Shown here: one piece after another, positions 5,202 through 14,900 of the stretch
Position numbering within the stretch: position 1 is the first letter of the stretch
How the letters are laid out: every line of letters starts with the position of its first letter
Assembly (NCBI GenBank): GCA_964550665.1
Contig: CAZJZW010000015.1
Coordinates: 1-17,709, forward strand
Direction of reading: 5' to 3'
DNA length: 17,709 nucleotides
Source: JAUPTX01 sp964550665
Lineage (GTDB): Bacteria; Patescibacteriota; Minisyncoccia; Phycocordibacterales; CSBR16-119
The notes under the pieces: generated by a model
Database searches by the model: none
The model's input: only the letters and a program-made list of their open reading frames with translations
Told to the model about the DNA's origin: nothing
Program-made: the position numbers and the translations under genes

Positions 5202-6492
5202 AGTAGTTCCTTAGTCTTGCAATCTTTTCGTTGTTTCTTAGCTTTTCATGAACCTTTGCTTCGATTTGTCTGATACGTTCTCGGGTAACACCAAACTCAT
5301 GACCTACTTCCTCAAGCGTATGTTGGATACCATCTTCAAGACCATATCTCATTTCTAGAATCTTTTTTTCTTTTGGAGAAAGCTCATTTAAAACTTCTCT
5401 GATTTGATCTGAGAGAATTCTCTGCGCTGAATCTTGGTCAGGCCGAGCAATTTTATCGTCAGCAATAAATTCTCCTAGCGTTGATTTATCTTCATCTTCA
5501 TTTATCGGCTTTTCAAGAGACGCAGTCGTCTGACTAATTTTTTCGATTATGTGAATCTTCTCAACTTCCACTCCCATCTCTGTTGCAACTTCTTCAGCTA
5601 ACGGCTCTCGCCCCAAGTCTTGGAACAATCTTCGATACACTTGTTTATATTTTGAAATAGTTTCAACCATGTGAACTGGGATACGAATCGTTCTGGATTG
5701 GTCAGCAAGCGCACGAGTGATTGATTGTCTAATCCACCAAGTAGCGTAAGTTGAAAACTTAAATCCTTTTGACCAGTCGAATTTCTCTACCGCTTTGAAA
5801 AGTCCTAAGTTACCTTCTTGAATAAGGTCTAGTAAAGTAAGATCCTGACTTCGTCCAGAATATTTTTTCGCAATAGAAACCACAAGCCGCAGGTTTGCGC
5901 GAGCAAGTAAATTTTTTGCTTCTTCGTCTCCCGCCTCAATTCTTTTCGCAAGTTCTTTTTCCTCAGAAGCTTTGATCAGAGAATACTGGCCAATTTCTTT
6001 CAGATACATTTGAATAGAGTCTCGGCTCTTTTTGTCTTTTACATATTTTTCGATTTTATCTTTCGGATCTTCAAAGTCGAGCAAATTCCCACCTTCAAGT
6101 ACATCAATTCCAGCATCGAGGAATTGAGAATACAGATCATCTAAGAAAATAACGTCTGTTTCAATGTTTGGAAAATTCTTAAGAATTTCATCATAGGTAA
6201 TAAAACCTCTTTTTCGACCTTTCTCAACAAGAGTATCTGCCAACTTTTGTTGTATTTGGGCTTTGGTTAGAACTTTTTTACTTCCACCTTTTACCGGAGC
6301 TTCTTTTGGAGCTTTGACTACAGGCTTAGCCGCAGGTTTTGGCTTTGGTTTAACCACTTTCTTTACAGGCTTTTTTTCTACCTTTTTAACAACCTTTTTT
6401 ACAGGCTTTTTCGCTACTTTTTTAGCAGGTAGCTTCTTTTTTACAACTTTCTTCTTAGCCACCTTTTTTGCTGTCTTTTTTGATTTTGCCAT
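5194..6492 (-). CDS. rpoD: primary sigma-70 factor with lysine-rich N-terminal tail
   Basis: The 432-aa housekeeping sigma factor directs RNA polymerase to -35/-10 promoters. Residues 1-73 are a low-complexity tail of Lys, Ala, Pro and Val (KKVAKK, KKPVKK repeats; 32 of 73 residues are Lys), like a histone-H1 tail. A region-1.1-like domain follows (about 74-135), then region 1.2 (DSIQMYLKEIGQ from 158), region 2 (ANLRLVVSIAKKY, LDLIQEGNLGL, FSTYATWWIRQ), region 3 and region 4 with the -35 helix-turn-helix VTRERIRQIEAK. All core residues look intact, matching the TTGACA/TATAAT promoters seen in the window. The gene starts 26 nt after dnaG. There is only a weak AAGG upstream, about 16 nt from the ATG. 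It is the last gene of the rpoB-rpoC-dnaG-rpoD block. Ends in TAG. Confidence 0.96.
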   Translation of the reverse strand: MAKSKKTAKKVAKKKVVKKKLPAKKVAKKPVKKVVKKVEKKPVKKVVKPKPKPAAKPVVKAPKEAPVKGGSKKVLTKAQIQQKLADTLVEKGRKRGFITYDEILKNFPNIETDVIFLDDLYSQFLDAGIDVLEGGNLLDFEDPKDKIEKYVKDKKSRDSIQMYLKEIGQYSLIKASEEKELAKRIEAGDEEAKNLLARANLRLVVSIAKKYSGRSQDLTLLDLIQEGNLGLFKAVEKFDWSKGFKFSTYATWWIRQSITRALADQSRTIRIPVHMVETISKYKQVYRRLFQDLGREPLAEEVATEMGVEVEKIHIIEKISQTTASLEKPINEDEDKSTLGEFIADDKIARPDQDSAQRILSDQIREVLNELSPKEKKILEMRYGLEDGIQHTLEEVGHEFGVTRERIRQIEAKVHEKLRNNEKIARLRNYFD

Positions 6493-6518
6493 ACGTTTCT
6501 AATATAAACCTTATAATA

Positions 6519-8231
6519 CTAATTGTTAAGCGTGTACCGACTGTTGTTTATTATGTCTTTTTCTTTTCCCAAATCATTAAGCTCTTTTGTTAACTCATCT
6601 GCTTTTTTCTCGTCGCCAATACTCTCAGCCAGTTTAATCTCTTCTTTAATACTTACAATTTTTTTACGAATATAGTTATTTTTAAAATGCTTAAATGTTT
6701 CTTCTTCGGAAGCGAGATAGTCGTTTTCTCCAAAAATAAACTCACTTTCTCTATCTTTGTACCTTTCTTCTATTTTTTTAAAATCAATTTCTCCAGTGAT
6801 ATCTATAATTTTCTTTTTTATGTCTTCTGATTTTTCTTTATGAATGTAAATCCCCCAGATTTCTTTTTCAAAAACATCATCACTTGGCATTTGTTTTTTA
6901 ATTTCTTCTTTTTTTGTTTGGTTTTCAGGAAGTGGAACTTTACTACCCTGTTTTATTTTCTTTAAATCAGAAACAATGTACGGTTCGGATATGTTTGTAA
7001 TTTCACTAACTTTTTTTATGAAGAATGATTTTTCAATATCACTCGGAAGCTCTGCGATAAGCGGTAATACATCTTCTCGAAGTCGTCGCCCAACATCTCT
7101 TTCATCTTTGGCGGTTTGTTTTATTTTCTTAACGTAAAACAATATGACGTGTTCTGCACCTTTAAGTATTTTTGACCAAGCATCTTTTCCAAACTCCTTC
7201 AGAAAATCTGCTGGATCTTTCCCTTCTGTTATGTCCACGATTTTGACATCCATCCCAAGAGACATCCCGATACGGGCTGAACGCTTTGCTGCACTCACGC
7301 CCGCAGTGTCTGAATCAAAAGCTAAGACCAGATTATCTGATAGTCTTTTAATTACACCTAAGTTATTCACTTGGTTATCTTTCCCGACTAGTCCATCAGC
7401 TAGAGCCGTTCCAGAGACTGCCACAGTGTTTTTAAACCCTGCTTGATGAAGCGATATCACATCAAATTGACCCTCGACGATCGTAGTGAAATTATATTTT
7501 CTTATATAATTTTTAGCTTTGTCTATCGCAAAGAGTACATCGGATTTGTTAAAGAGTGGAGTATCAGGACTGTTAACATACTTCCCAGATTTGCCATCAT
7601 CTTTAAAAATTCTTCCAGAAAAAGCAATTACTCGTCCACTTGAATCATTTATCGGAAACATAATTCTATCGCGAAATGTATCATAGACACCTTTTTCAGT
7701 TTTCTTTACCATGCCAACCAAAGATAGATCTTTATCAGAAAATCTATCTTTTAGTTTGTCATATAAATTTCGCCAACCGTCTGGTGCATATCCGATCCGA
7801 AAATCTTTTATCGTAGCCTCTTCTATTCCGCGGTTTTTAATATACTCAAAAACTTCTACATTGACTGCCAAAAAACTTTCAAATATTTTTGTGGCTTCTT
7901 CCATGATTTCATAGAGTTTGTCTTTCTCTTCTTTTTCTTTTGGATTCCAATTTTGAAGTGATATACCCGCTTTATCAGCCAAAACTTTCAAAGCGCCCTT
8001 AAAGTCTAATCCCTCCATCTCCTGGATAAAGGTGAACATATCGCCACCTTTACCCGTCGAGAAACAATGATATAAACCTTTGTCAGGAGAAACATAAAAT
8101 GAAGGGGTTCGTTCTTGTTTAAAAGGTGACTTCCCTTTATAGTTTTTTCCAGCAGAAGTAAGAGGTACATACATCGACACAACGTCAACGATATTTAAAC
8201 GCTCTTTAATTTGATCTACTGGAGAAAACAT
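6519..8231 (-). CDS. dnaG: DNA primase with degenerate zinc finger
   Basis: DnaG makes RNA primers for replication. The 570-aa length is normal. The N-terminal CHC2-type domain is recognisable by sequence (PF, ERTPSF, YHCF, GKGGD), but three of four zinc ligands are replaced: Ser35, Lys38 and Thr59 stand where Cys, His and Cys are expected, and only Cys56 remains. The Toprim catalytic domain is intact: IVEGQFDV with Glu253, the AVSGTAL stretch, AFDSDTAG with Asp306 and Asp308, and the EGKDPADFLK segment. The C-terminal helicase-binding region (about 430-570) is charged and helical. The ATG at 8231 fits the usual start (PVDQIKERLNIVDVV). It lies 53 nt after rpoC with no strong promoter between, so it is probably read from the rpoB promoters. 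A 6-bp AAAGAT/ATCTTT hairpin sits just before the start. Confidence 0.95.
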   Translation of the reverse strand: MFSPVDQIKERLNIVDVVSMYVPLTSAGKNYKGKSPFKQERTPSFYVSPDKGLYHCFSTGKGGDMFTFIQEMEGLDFKGALKVLADKAGISLQNWNPKEKEEKDKLYEIMEEATKIFESFLAVNVEVFEYIKNRGIEEATIKDFRIGYAPDGWRNLYDKLKDRFSDKDLSLVGMVKKTEKGVYDTFRDRIMFPINDSSGRVIAFSGRIFKDDGKSGKYVNSPDTPLFNKSDVLFAIDKAKNYIRKYNFTTIVEGQFDVISLHQAGFKNTVAVSGTALADGLVGKDNQVNNLGVIKRLSDNLVLAFDSDTAGVSAAKRSARIGMSLGMDVKIVDITEGKDPADFLKEFGKDAWSKILKGAEHVILFYVKKIKQTAKDERDVGRRLREDVLPLIAELPSDIEKSFFIKKVSEITNISEPYIVSDLKKIKQGSKVPLPENQTKKEEIKKQMPSDDVFEKEIWGIYIHKEKSEDIKKKIIDITGEIDFKKIEERYKDRESEFIFGENDYLASEEETFKHFKNNYIRKKIVSIKEEIKLAESIGDEKKADELTKELNDLGKEKDIINNSRYTLNN

Positions 8232-8284
8232 AAAGATGAATATCTTTTAAACTAAATGTAATTAACTTTGCGTCAAAAGAACTA

Positions 8285-11200
8285 TTATTCTTCCCCTTCC
8301 TCTTCTGTTTTAACTTCTTCTTGATAGTCTCCTCGGAAACCTGTTCCAGCTGGAATAAGTCGTCCGATAATAACATTTTCCTTTAATCCTCTTAGATTAT
8401 CAACTCCACCTCGAATTGCGTTATTGATCAAAACTCGGTTTGTGTTTTGGAATGAAGCAGCAGAGAGCCATGATGTTGTTGTGAGAGAAACTTGAGAGAT
8501 ACCTTCTACTACAAGCTCTGCTTTTGCACCCTTTCCACCCTCTTCTTCTGTTCGTGCATTTTCTTCTAGAAGTTCGATGTTTTCAACAACATCGTTTGGT
8601 GAAAGTGTTGTATCTCCTCCGTCGGTAATCTTTCTTCGAGAGAACATTTGTCGAACGATAATCTCCAAGTGTTTTCGAGAAATCGGAGCACCTTGTAGTT
8701 CATACACTTTATTGATTTCATCAATAATGTAGTTTTCTGCCATGTCCTTTCCTCCAAATTTGAAGACTTCAGTTATTTTTGCAGAACCGTCAGTTAGAAG
8801 TTGACCCTTTGTCACGATTTCACCTTTTTTCACTATTGGTGTTCGTTTGAGTGGAACTAAATATTCCATTGTATTTGATTTACCATCACCTTTTGAATCA
8901 GACAGAACAGTGATGATTCTTTCTTTTCCTTCACCCTTGATTTCAAGAACTTGTCCGTCAACCATGTTAACCACGGCCGGGTTTTTAGGATTTCTTCTTT
9001 CGAAGACTTCTTCAACTCTTGGAAGACCTTGGGTAATATCAGATCCTCCCGCCACTCCTCCGGCGTGAAATGTTCGAAGTGTAAGCTGAGTTCCTGGTTC
9101 ACCGATAGCTTGCGCTGCGATTATACCCACAGCTTCTCCAAGTTTGATTTGTTTGTTTCTACCAAGATCGAGTCCGTAACATGATTGGCAAACACCATGA
9201 ATCGTCTCGCAAGTAAGAGGTGTTTTGATAAACACTTCTTTCACACCAAGACTTTCAATCATCTTAGATTCTTCTTTTGTAACAATATGATTTTTCTTGA
9301 AAAGTGTTTTTCCTTCTGTATCTTTCAAATCTTCACCGAGAGTTCTACCCATGATGTTTTTTGAAAGTGGAATAATAAGTCCAGAAATATTTTCTTCTTT
9401 CATTACTTTTCCAGATTTTGTTCCACAATCAACTTCAGTCACCATCACGTCTTGTGACACATCCACTAGTCTTCGTGTTAGATAACCGGCTGACGCAGTT
9501 TTAAGAGCTGTGTCGGCTAGACCCTTTCGAGATCCGTGAGTTGTAATGAAGTACTCTAGTGGAGAAAGACCTTCTTTGTATGATGGAACGATTGGGAAGT
9601 CGATGATTCGGCCAACAGTGTTTGTCATCAAACCTTTCATACCCGCCATCTGTACAAGTTGTCCCATAGATCCTCTTGCTTGTGAGTTAATCATATCGGC
9701 AGCTGGACCATTTTGATTCATAGATGCTGGAATAGCTTCTTGGATTTTTAATTTAGCAGCTTCCCAGATTGAGATAACTTTTAGGTACTTTTCATCTTCA
9801 GAAAGAAGACCTTCTCGGTATTGTTCGATAACTTGTGACTCTTCGGCTCTCGCGGCTGCTACTATTCCAGCTTTTTCTTTTGGAACCACAACGTTGTCCA
9901 TACCCCAAGTAATACCTGACTTTGTTGAATATTTGAAACCAAACTCTTTAATCTTGTCAAGAACTGGTGGAGTTTCATCAACTCCATATTTGTAGATAAC
10001 TTCATCAACAAGCGCTGACAATCTTTTTTGTGTCATTGGATCGTTCACATAAGGAAAATCTTTTGGAAGTGAGGAGTTAAACATAAGTCGTCCAACAGTC
10101 GTTTCAAATATTTTTCCTTCAAACTTTCCATAACGTGCTGAATCAGTCGGAAGAACTTTTATTTTTGACCGGAAAGATACTTGTCCATAGTCATATGCAG
10201 TCATCGCTTCGTTTGGACTTGCAAAATATCTTCCTTCTCCTTTATCTCCTTTTACTTCTTTCGTCATCCAGTAACATCCAAGAACCATGTCTTGTTTTGG
10301 GTTTACGATTGGATTTCCATCTTGAGGTTTTAGAAGGTTTTTGTTTGAAGCCATTAATTCTTTTGCTTCTAATTGAGAAGCTTCGCCGAGTGGTACATAA
10401 ACAGCCATCTGATCTCCGTCGAAGTCGGCGTTAAACGCTGTACAAACAAGAGGGTGAACCTGGATAGCTTTACCTTCGATAAGAATCGGATTAAATGCTT
10501 GGATACCAAGTCGGTGCAATGTTGGCGCTCGATTTAAGAGCACGTACTTTCCTTGAATAACTTCTTCAAGAATCGCCCACACTTCCGCCACTCCTTCTTC
10601 GATAAGTTTGTTTGCACCTCTGATGTTGAAAGCTAATTCCCTTTCTAGAATTTTAGAAATAACGAAAGGTCGGAAAAGCTCAAGAGCCATTTTCTTTGGA
10701 AGACCACATTGGTTAAGTTTAAGCTGAGGACCGACAACGATAACAGATCGTCCTGAGTAGTCCACTCGTTTTCCAAGCAAGTTTTGTCGGAACAATCCTT
10801 GTTTAGATTTTAGGTTATCAGAAAGTGACTTAAGTGCTCGTCGTTGAGATTGGTTCATCGCGGCATCTGACTTTGCGATAGAGTTATCTAGAAGCGCATC
10901 AACTGCTTCTTGCAAGATTCTTTTTTCGTTTCGCAAAATCACGTCTGGCGCGTTGATTTCAATCAACTTTCGAAGACGGTTATTTCTATTAATTACTCTT
11001 CGGTATAGATCGTTCACGTCTGATGTTGCATGTCGTCCACCTTCAAGAGCAACCATTGGACGAAGTCCTGGTGGTACCACTGGAAGAGATTTCAAGAACA
11101 TCCATTCTGGACGAACACCTGAGTGAATCATCGATCTGATAAGTCCGAGTCTCTTTTTTAGTTTAACCTTATCAAGCGTACTCGCCTTTTCAATCATCTT

Positions 11201-11905
11201 TTCAGTTTCAGCCTTCAACTTTTCAAGGTCGAGGTTTGTGAAGATATTATAAATAGCTTCAGCTCCGATACTTGCTTCAAAAGCAGATGAGTACCGAAGA
11301 GAATATTGGTGATACTCTATCTCACTAAGCACACGTCCTGGATGAATATCAGACAAATCTTTCTTTGTATTTGAGAAAAGCTCTTTAAGTTTTTCTTTTG
11401 TTGCATCATCACTTGATGATTTTATTTTTTGTTTGTATTCAGATTCAAGATCTTTTAGGATTCTCACCTTTTCATCTTCATTCACTTTGTGAATCATATA
11501 TCCAGCAAAGTACACTACCTTTTCAAGGTCAGTTAATGTGATGTTTAGTAAAATACTCATTCGAGATGGAACACCTCGTAGGAACCAGATGTGAGCAACA
11601 GGAGATGCTAGTTCAATATGCCCCATTCGATCTCTTCGAACGATAGACTTTGTGAGCTCAACTCCACATTTTTCACAAACAATACCTTTGTATTTTACTC
11701 CTCGGTATTTTTTACAATAACATTCGTAATCTTTTTCTGGACCAAAAATCTTTTCGTCAAAAAGACCTCCTCGCTCTGATCTACCTGTTCGGTAGTTGAT
11801 TGTTTCTGGTTTTGTGATTTCTCCATATGACCAATCCTTGATTCTCTCTGGAGAAGCAAGTTTGATCACTATTTTATCGAAATCTTTTTCGTCTAAAACT
11901 TTCAT
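8285..11905 (-). CDS. rpoC: DNA-directed RNA polymerase subunit beta'
   Basis: Beta' forms half of the polymerase active-site cleft. The 1206-aa protein holds the catalytic NADFDGDQ motif at 492-499, whose three Asp bind the active-site Mg. The N-terminal zinc ribbon has Cys62, 64, 77 and 80. The second zinc site has one Cys in DCGTKSG and three in the C-x6-C-x2-C cluster of LTCETIHGVCQSCYG. The bridge-helix/trigger-loop region is typical (QAIGEPGTQLTLRTFHAGGVAGG, LPRVEEVFERR). It is shorter than the E. coli protein (1407 aa), so it lacks large lineage insertions. It starts 25 nt after rpoB with an AT-rich gap and no Shine-Dalgarno, implying coupled expression. The C-terminal tail is Glu-rich. 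Arg codons are mostly CGA, CGT and AGA. dnaG follows on the same strand. Confidence 0.98.
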   Translation of the reverse strand: MKVLDEKDFDKIVIKLASPERIKDWSYGEITKPETINYRTGRSERGGLFDEKIFGPEKDYECYCKKYRGVKYKGIVCEKCGVELTKSIVRRDRMGHIELASPVAHIWFLRGVPSRMSILLNITLTDLEKVVYFAGYMIHKVNEDEKVRILKDLESEYKQKIKSSSDDATKEKLKELFSNTKKDLSDIHPGRVLSEIEYHQYSLRYSSAFEASIGAEAIYNIFTNLDLEKLKAETEKMIEKASTLDKVKLKKRLGLIRSMIHSGVRPEWMFLKSLPVVPPGLRPMVALEGGRHATSDVNDLYRRVINRNNRLRKLIEINAPDVILRNEKRILQEAVDALLDNSIAKSDAAMNQSQRRALKSLSDNLKSKQGLFRQNLLGKRVDYSGRSVIVVGPQLKLNQCGLPKKMALELFRPFVISKILERELAFNIRGANKLIEEGVAEVWAILEEVIQGKYVLLNRAPTLHRLGIQAFNPILIEGKAIQVHPLVCTAFNADFDGDQMAVYVPLGEASQLEAKELMASNKNLLKPQDGNPIVNPKQDMVLGCYWMTKEVKGDKGEGRYFASPNEAMTAYDYGQVSFRSKIKVLPTDSARYGKFEGKIFETTVGRLMFNSSLPKDFPYVNDPMTQKRLSALVDEVIYKYGVDETPPVLDKIKEFGFKYSTKSGITWGMDNVVVPKEKAGIVAAARAEESQVIEQYREGLLSEDEKYLKVISIWEAAKLKIQEAIPASMNQNGPAADMINSQARGSMGQLVQMAGMKGLMTNTVGRIIDFPIVPSYKEGLSPLEYFITTHGSRKGLADTALKTASAGYLTRRLVDVSQDVMVTEVDCGTKSGKVMKEENISGLIIPLSKNIMGRTLGEDLKDTEGKTLFKKNHIVTKEESKMIESLGVKEVFIKTPLTCETIHGVCQSCYGLDLGRNKQIKLGEAVGIIAAQAIGEPGTQLTLRTFHAGGVAGGSDITQGLPRVEEVFERRNPKNPAVVNMVDGQVLEIKGEGKERIITVLSDSKGDGKSNTMEYLVPLKRTPIVKKGEIVTKGQLLTDGSAKITEVFKFGGKDMAENYIIDEINKVYELQGAPISRKHLEIIVRQMFSRRKITDGGDTTLSPNDVVENIELLEENARTEEEGGKGAKAELVVEGISQVSLTTTSWLSAASFQNTNRVLINNAIRGGVDNLRGLKENVIIGRLIPAGTGFRGDYQEEVKTEEEGEE

Positions 11906-11930
11906 ATAATTATAAATTATTTATTAGCGA

Positions 11931-14900
11931 TTAATTATCTCTTTGACCACCAAGATCAATATCGAGAGCAAGACCTCGTAAATAGTTAAGCATCACTTTA
12001 AATGAAGCTGGAATATTTGGCTCTTGAATCTTTTCTCCCTTGATAATTGAATCAAATGCAGATGACCGACCTAAAATATCATCAGATTTAATAGTTAACA
12101 TTTCTCGAAGTACGTGAGCAGCGCCGTATCCTTCCAGTGCCCACACTTCCATTTCTCCGAATCTTTGTCCTCCAGACTGAGCCTTACCTCCGAGTGGTTG
12201 CTGAGTGATAAGAGAGTATGGACCAATAGCACGAGCGTGAACCTTGTCTTCAACCATGTGGTGAAGTTTGATCATGTACATGTAACCCATCGCTGTCTTT
12301 TGTTCAAACGCTTCTCCAGTTTGTCCATCGTAAAGTTGAATTTGTCCATCTTCTGGAAGTCCAGCTTTTTTAAGCTCACCTTTGATTTCGTCTGTTGTAG
12401 CTCCACCGAATAGTGGAACGATCGCTTGATAGTTTAGAGTGTTTGCAGCAAGTCCCAAGTGAAGCTCAAGAATTTGTCCGAGGTTCATACGAGACGGAAC
12501 ACCGAGTGGGGTCAAGATAACATCCACAGGCTCTCCATCTTTTGTATATGGCATTTCTTCTTCAGGTAAGATCGTTGAGATAACACCTTTGTTTCCGTGT
12601 CGCCCCGCAAGTTTGTCTCCAACAGAAATATTTCGGAGTTGCGCAACTTCCACGATAACTTTTTTAATAATTCCTGATTCAAGTTGGTGACCTTTGTCTC
12701 GTGAGAAAACTTTTACAGAAATAACTCGTCCTTGGTTTCCATGACCAACACGCATTGATGTGTCTTTTACGTCACGTGCTTTTTCAGCGAAGATTGATCG
12801 TAGTAATCTTTCTTCTGGAGTTAGCTCAGTTTCACCTTTTGGTGTGATTTTACCAACCAAAATATCGTTCTCTCGAACTTCAGCTCCAACACGAATGATT
12901 CCTTCTTCGTCGAGGTTTTGAAGTTTTGCTTCACCGACGTTCGGGATATCTCGAGTTGTAAGTTCAGGACCGAGTTTTGTATCGCGAACAACACAAACAA
13001 ATTCTTCAACGTAAATACTTGAGAAAATACTATTTTTTACAAGACGCTCCGAAAGGATAATCGCGTCTTCGTAGTTTCGTCCGTTCCATGACATGAACGC
13101 AACACGAACATTTTGTCCAAGAGCAACTTGTCCATGAACAGTTGAAGGTGCATCGGCCAAAACTTCATCTTTCTTAACTTTATCTCCAACAGAAACATTT
13201 GGTCGTTGTCTCATTAAAGAGAATTTGTTTGTTCTGATTTGTTGGATAAGTTCGTATGTCTTTTCTTTTCCAGAATTGTTTTTAACAGTAACTTTCTTTG
13301 AGTCAACATAAGAAACAGTTCCCGCTTCTTCAGCAAGTACAAGTTTTCCTGAGTCACGAGCGATCAAATCTTCCATACCTGTTGCCACGTACGCAGCATG
13401 AGGCACGATACAAGGGACCGCTTGCTTTTGCATGTTTGAACCCATCAGTGCTCGGTTTGCATCGTTATGTTCTAGGAAAGGAATCATTGATGTACCAATT
13501 GAGAATGCTTGGTTTGTCGCCACATCTACGAAATCAATTTCGTTTTTAGGAACAAGACTTGGTACTGTTTTTGCACGAGCTTCTACCATATCTCCGATAA
13601 ATCCACCCTTGTCATCTCGAGCAACACCAGCGTGAGCGATGTTATACTTTTCTTCATCAAGCGCGTTCATATAGACGATTTCGCCTGTTATTTTTCCATT
13701 TTTTACTTTTACATAAGGAGTTTCGATAACACCAAATTCGTTTATCTTTGCATATGTAGAAAGGTGAAGAACCAAACCGATGTTCGGACCTTCTGGAGTG
13801 TGGATTGGACACACACGTCCATAGTGAGACGTGTGCACGTCACGAACTTCAAGACCCGCTCGTTCTCGTGTAAGACCACCAGGACCGAGCGCTGAAAGCG
13901 TTCGAAGGTGTTCGAGTTCTGAAAGCACGTTTTCTTGATCCATGAACTGCGAAAGCTGGTTCGTAGTGAAGAATTCTTTAATACGAGCTTGGAGTGGGCG
14001 TTGGTTGATGATAGTTACCGGTGTGGCCGTGTCACCATCAATAGTAGACATTCGATCTTGAATGTTTCTTTTAATTTGAGTCATACCTACTCGGAATTTT
14101 TGTTGGAGGAGTTCACCAACATAACGAACTCTTCTTCGTCCTAAGTGGTCGATATCGTCTGCCTTTGATCCAGGAGTTGTATTTAGATCAAAAACATTTT
14201 TTGTGATAGTTACGATATCATCAGCACTCAGTGTAAGTCTTCCAAGTTCAGCCTTTTCCATAGACTTTTCAAATCGACTGTTAAATCGATGTCGTCCAAC
14301 CGCAGAAAAGTCATACCGCTCTGCTGTGAAAATAGCGTCGATAAATTCTTTCGCATTATCAGCTGTCGCCATATCACCATCTCGAAGACGCTTGTAGATA
14401 TCTACATATGCTTCTTCAGGAGATTTGGCACTATCTTTATCTAAAATCTGGTTAATGAATTTTTCGTGAACTTCATTTCCCTTGAAAGCTTTTCGGATTT
14501 TGTCATCAGTATCAAGTCCAAGCACTTTCATAAGTGTTGTAACTGGGAATTTTCGTTTCTTATCGATTCGAGCGAAGATAATATTATCTTTATCTGTTTC
14601 GAATTCAATCCAAACTCCTCTGTTTGGAATTATTTTCGCACCAAATTTCTTTCGGCCTTTTACATCGAGCTCTGTGAAAAATACTCCAGAACTTCGAGTA
14701 AGTTGAGGAACGATAACTCGTTCAACACCGTTGATAATAAAAGTTCCTTGTTTTGTCATCAAAGGGAAATCAGAGAAAAACACTTCTTGTTCTTTCACTG
14801 ATCCGTTTAATCTATTCAAAAGTTTTACTCGTACTTTTAAAGAAGCTTCGTATGAAAGTTTATTTTCTTTTACATACAAAGGACTGTGTTTTGGTTCTCC

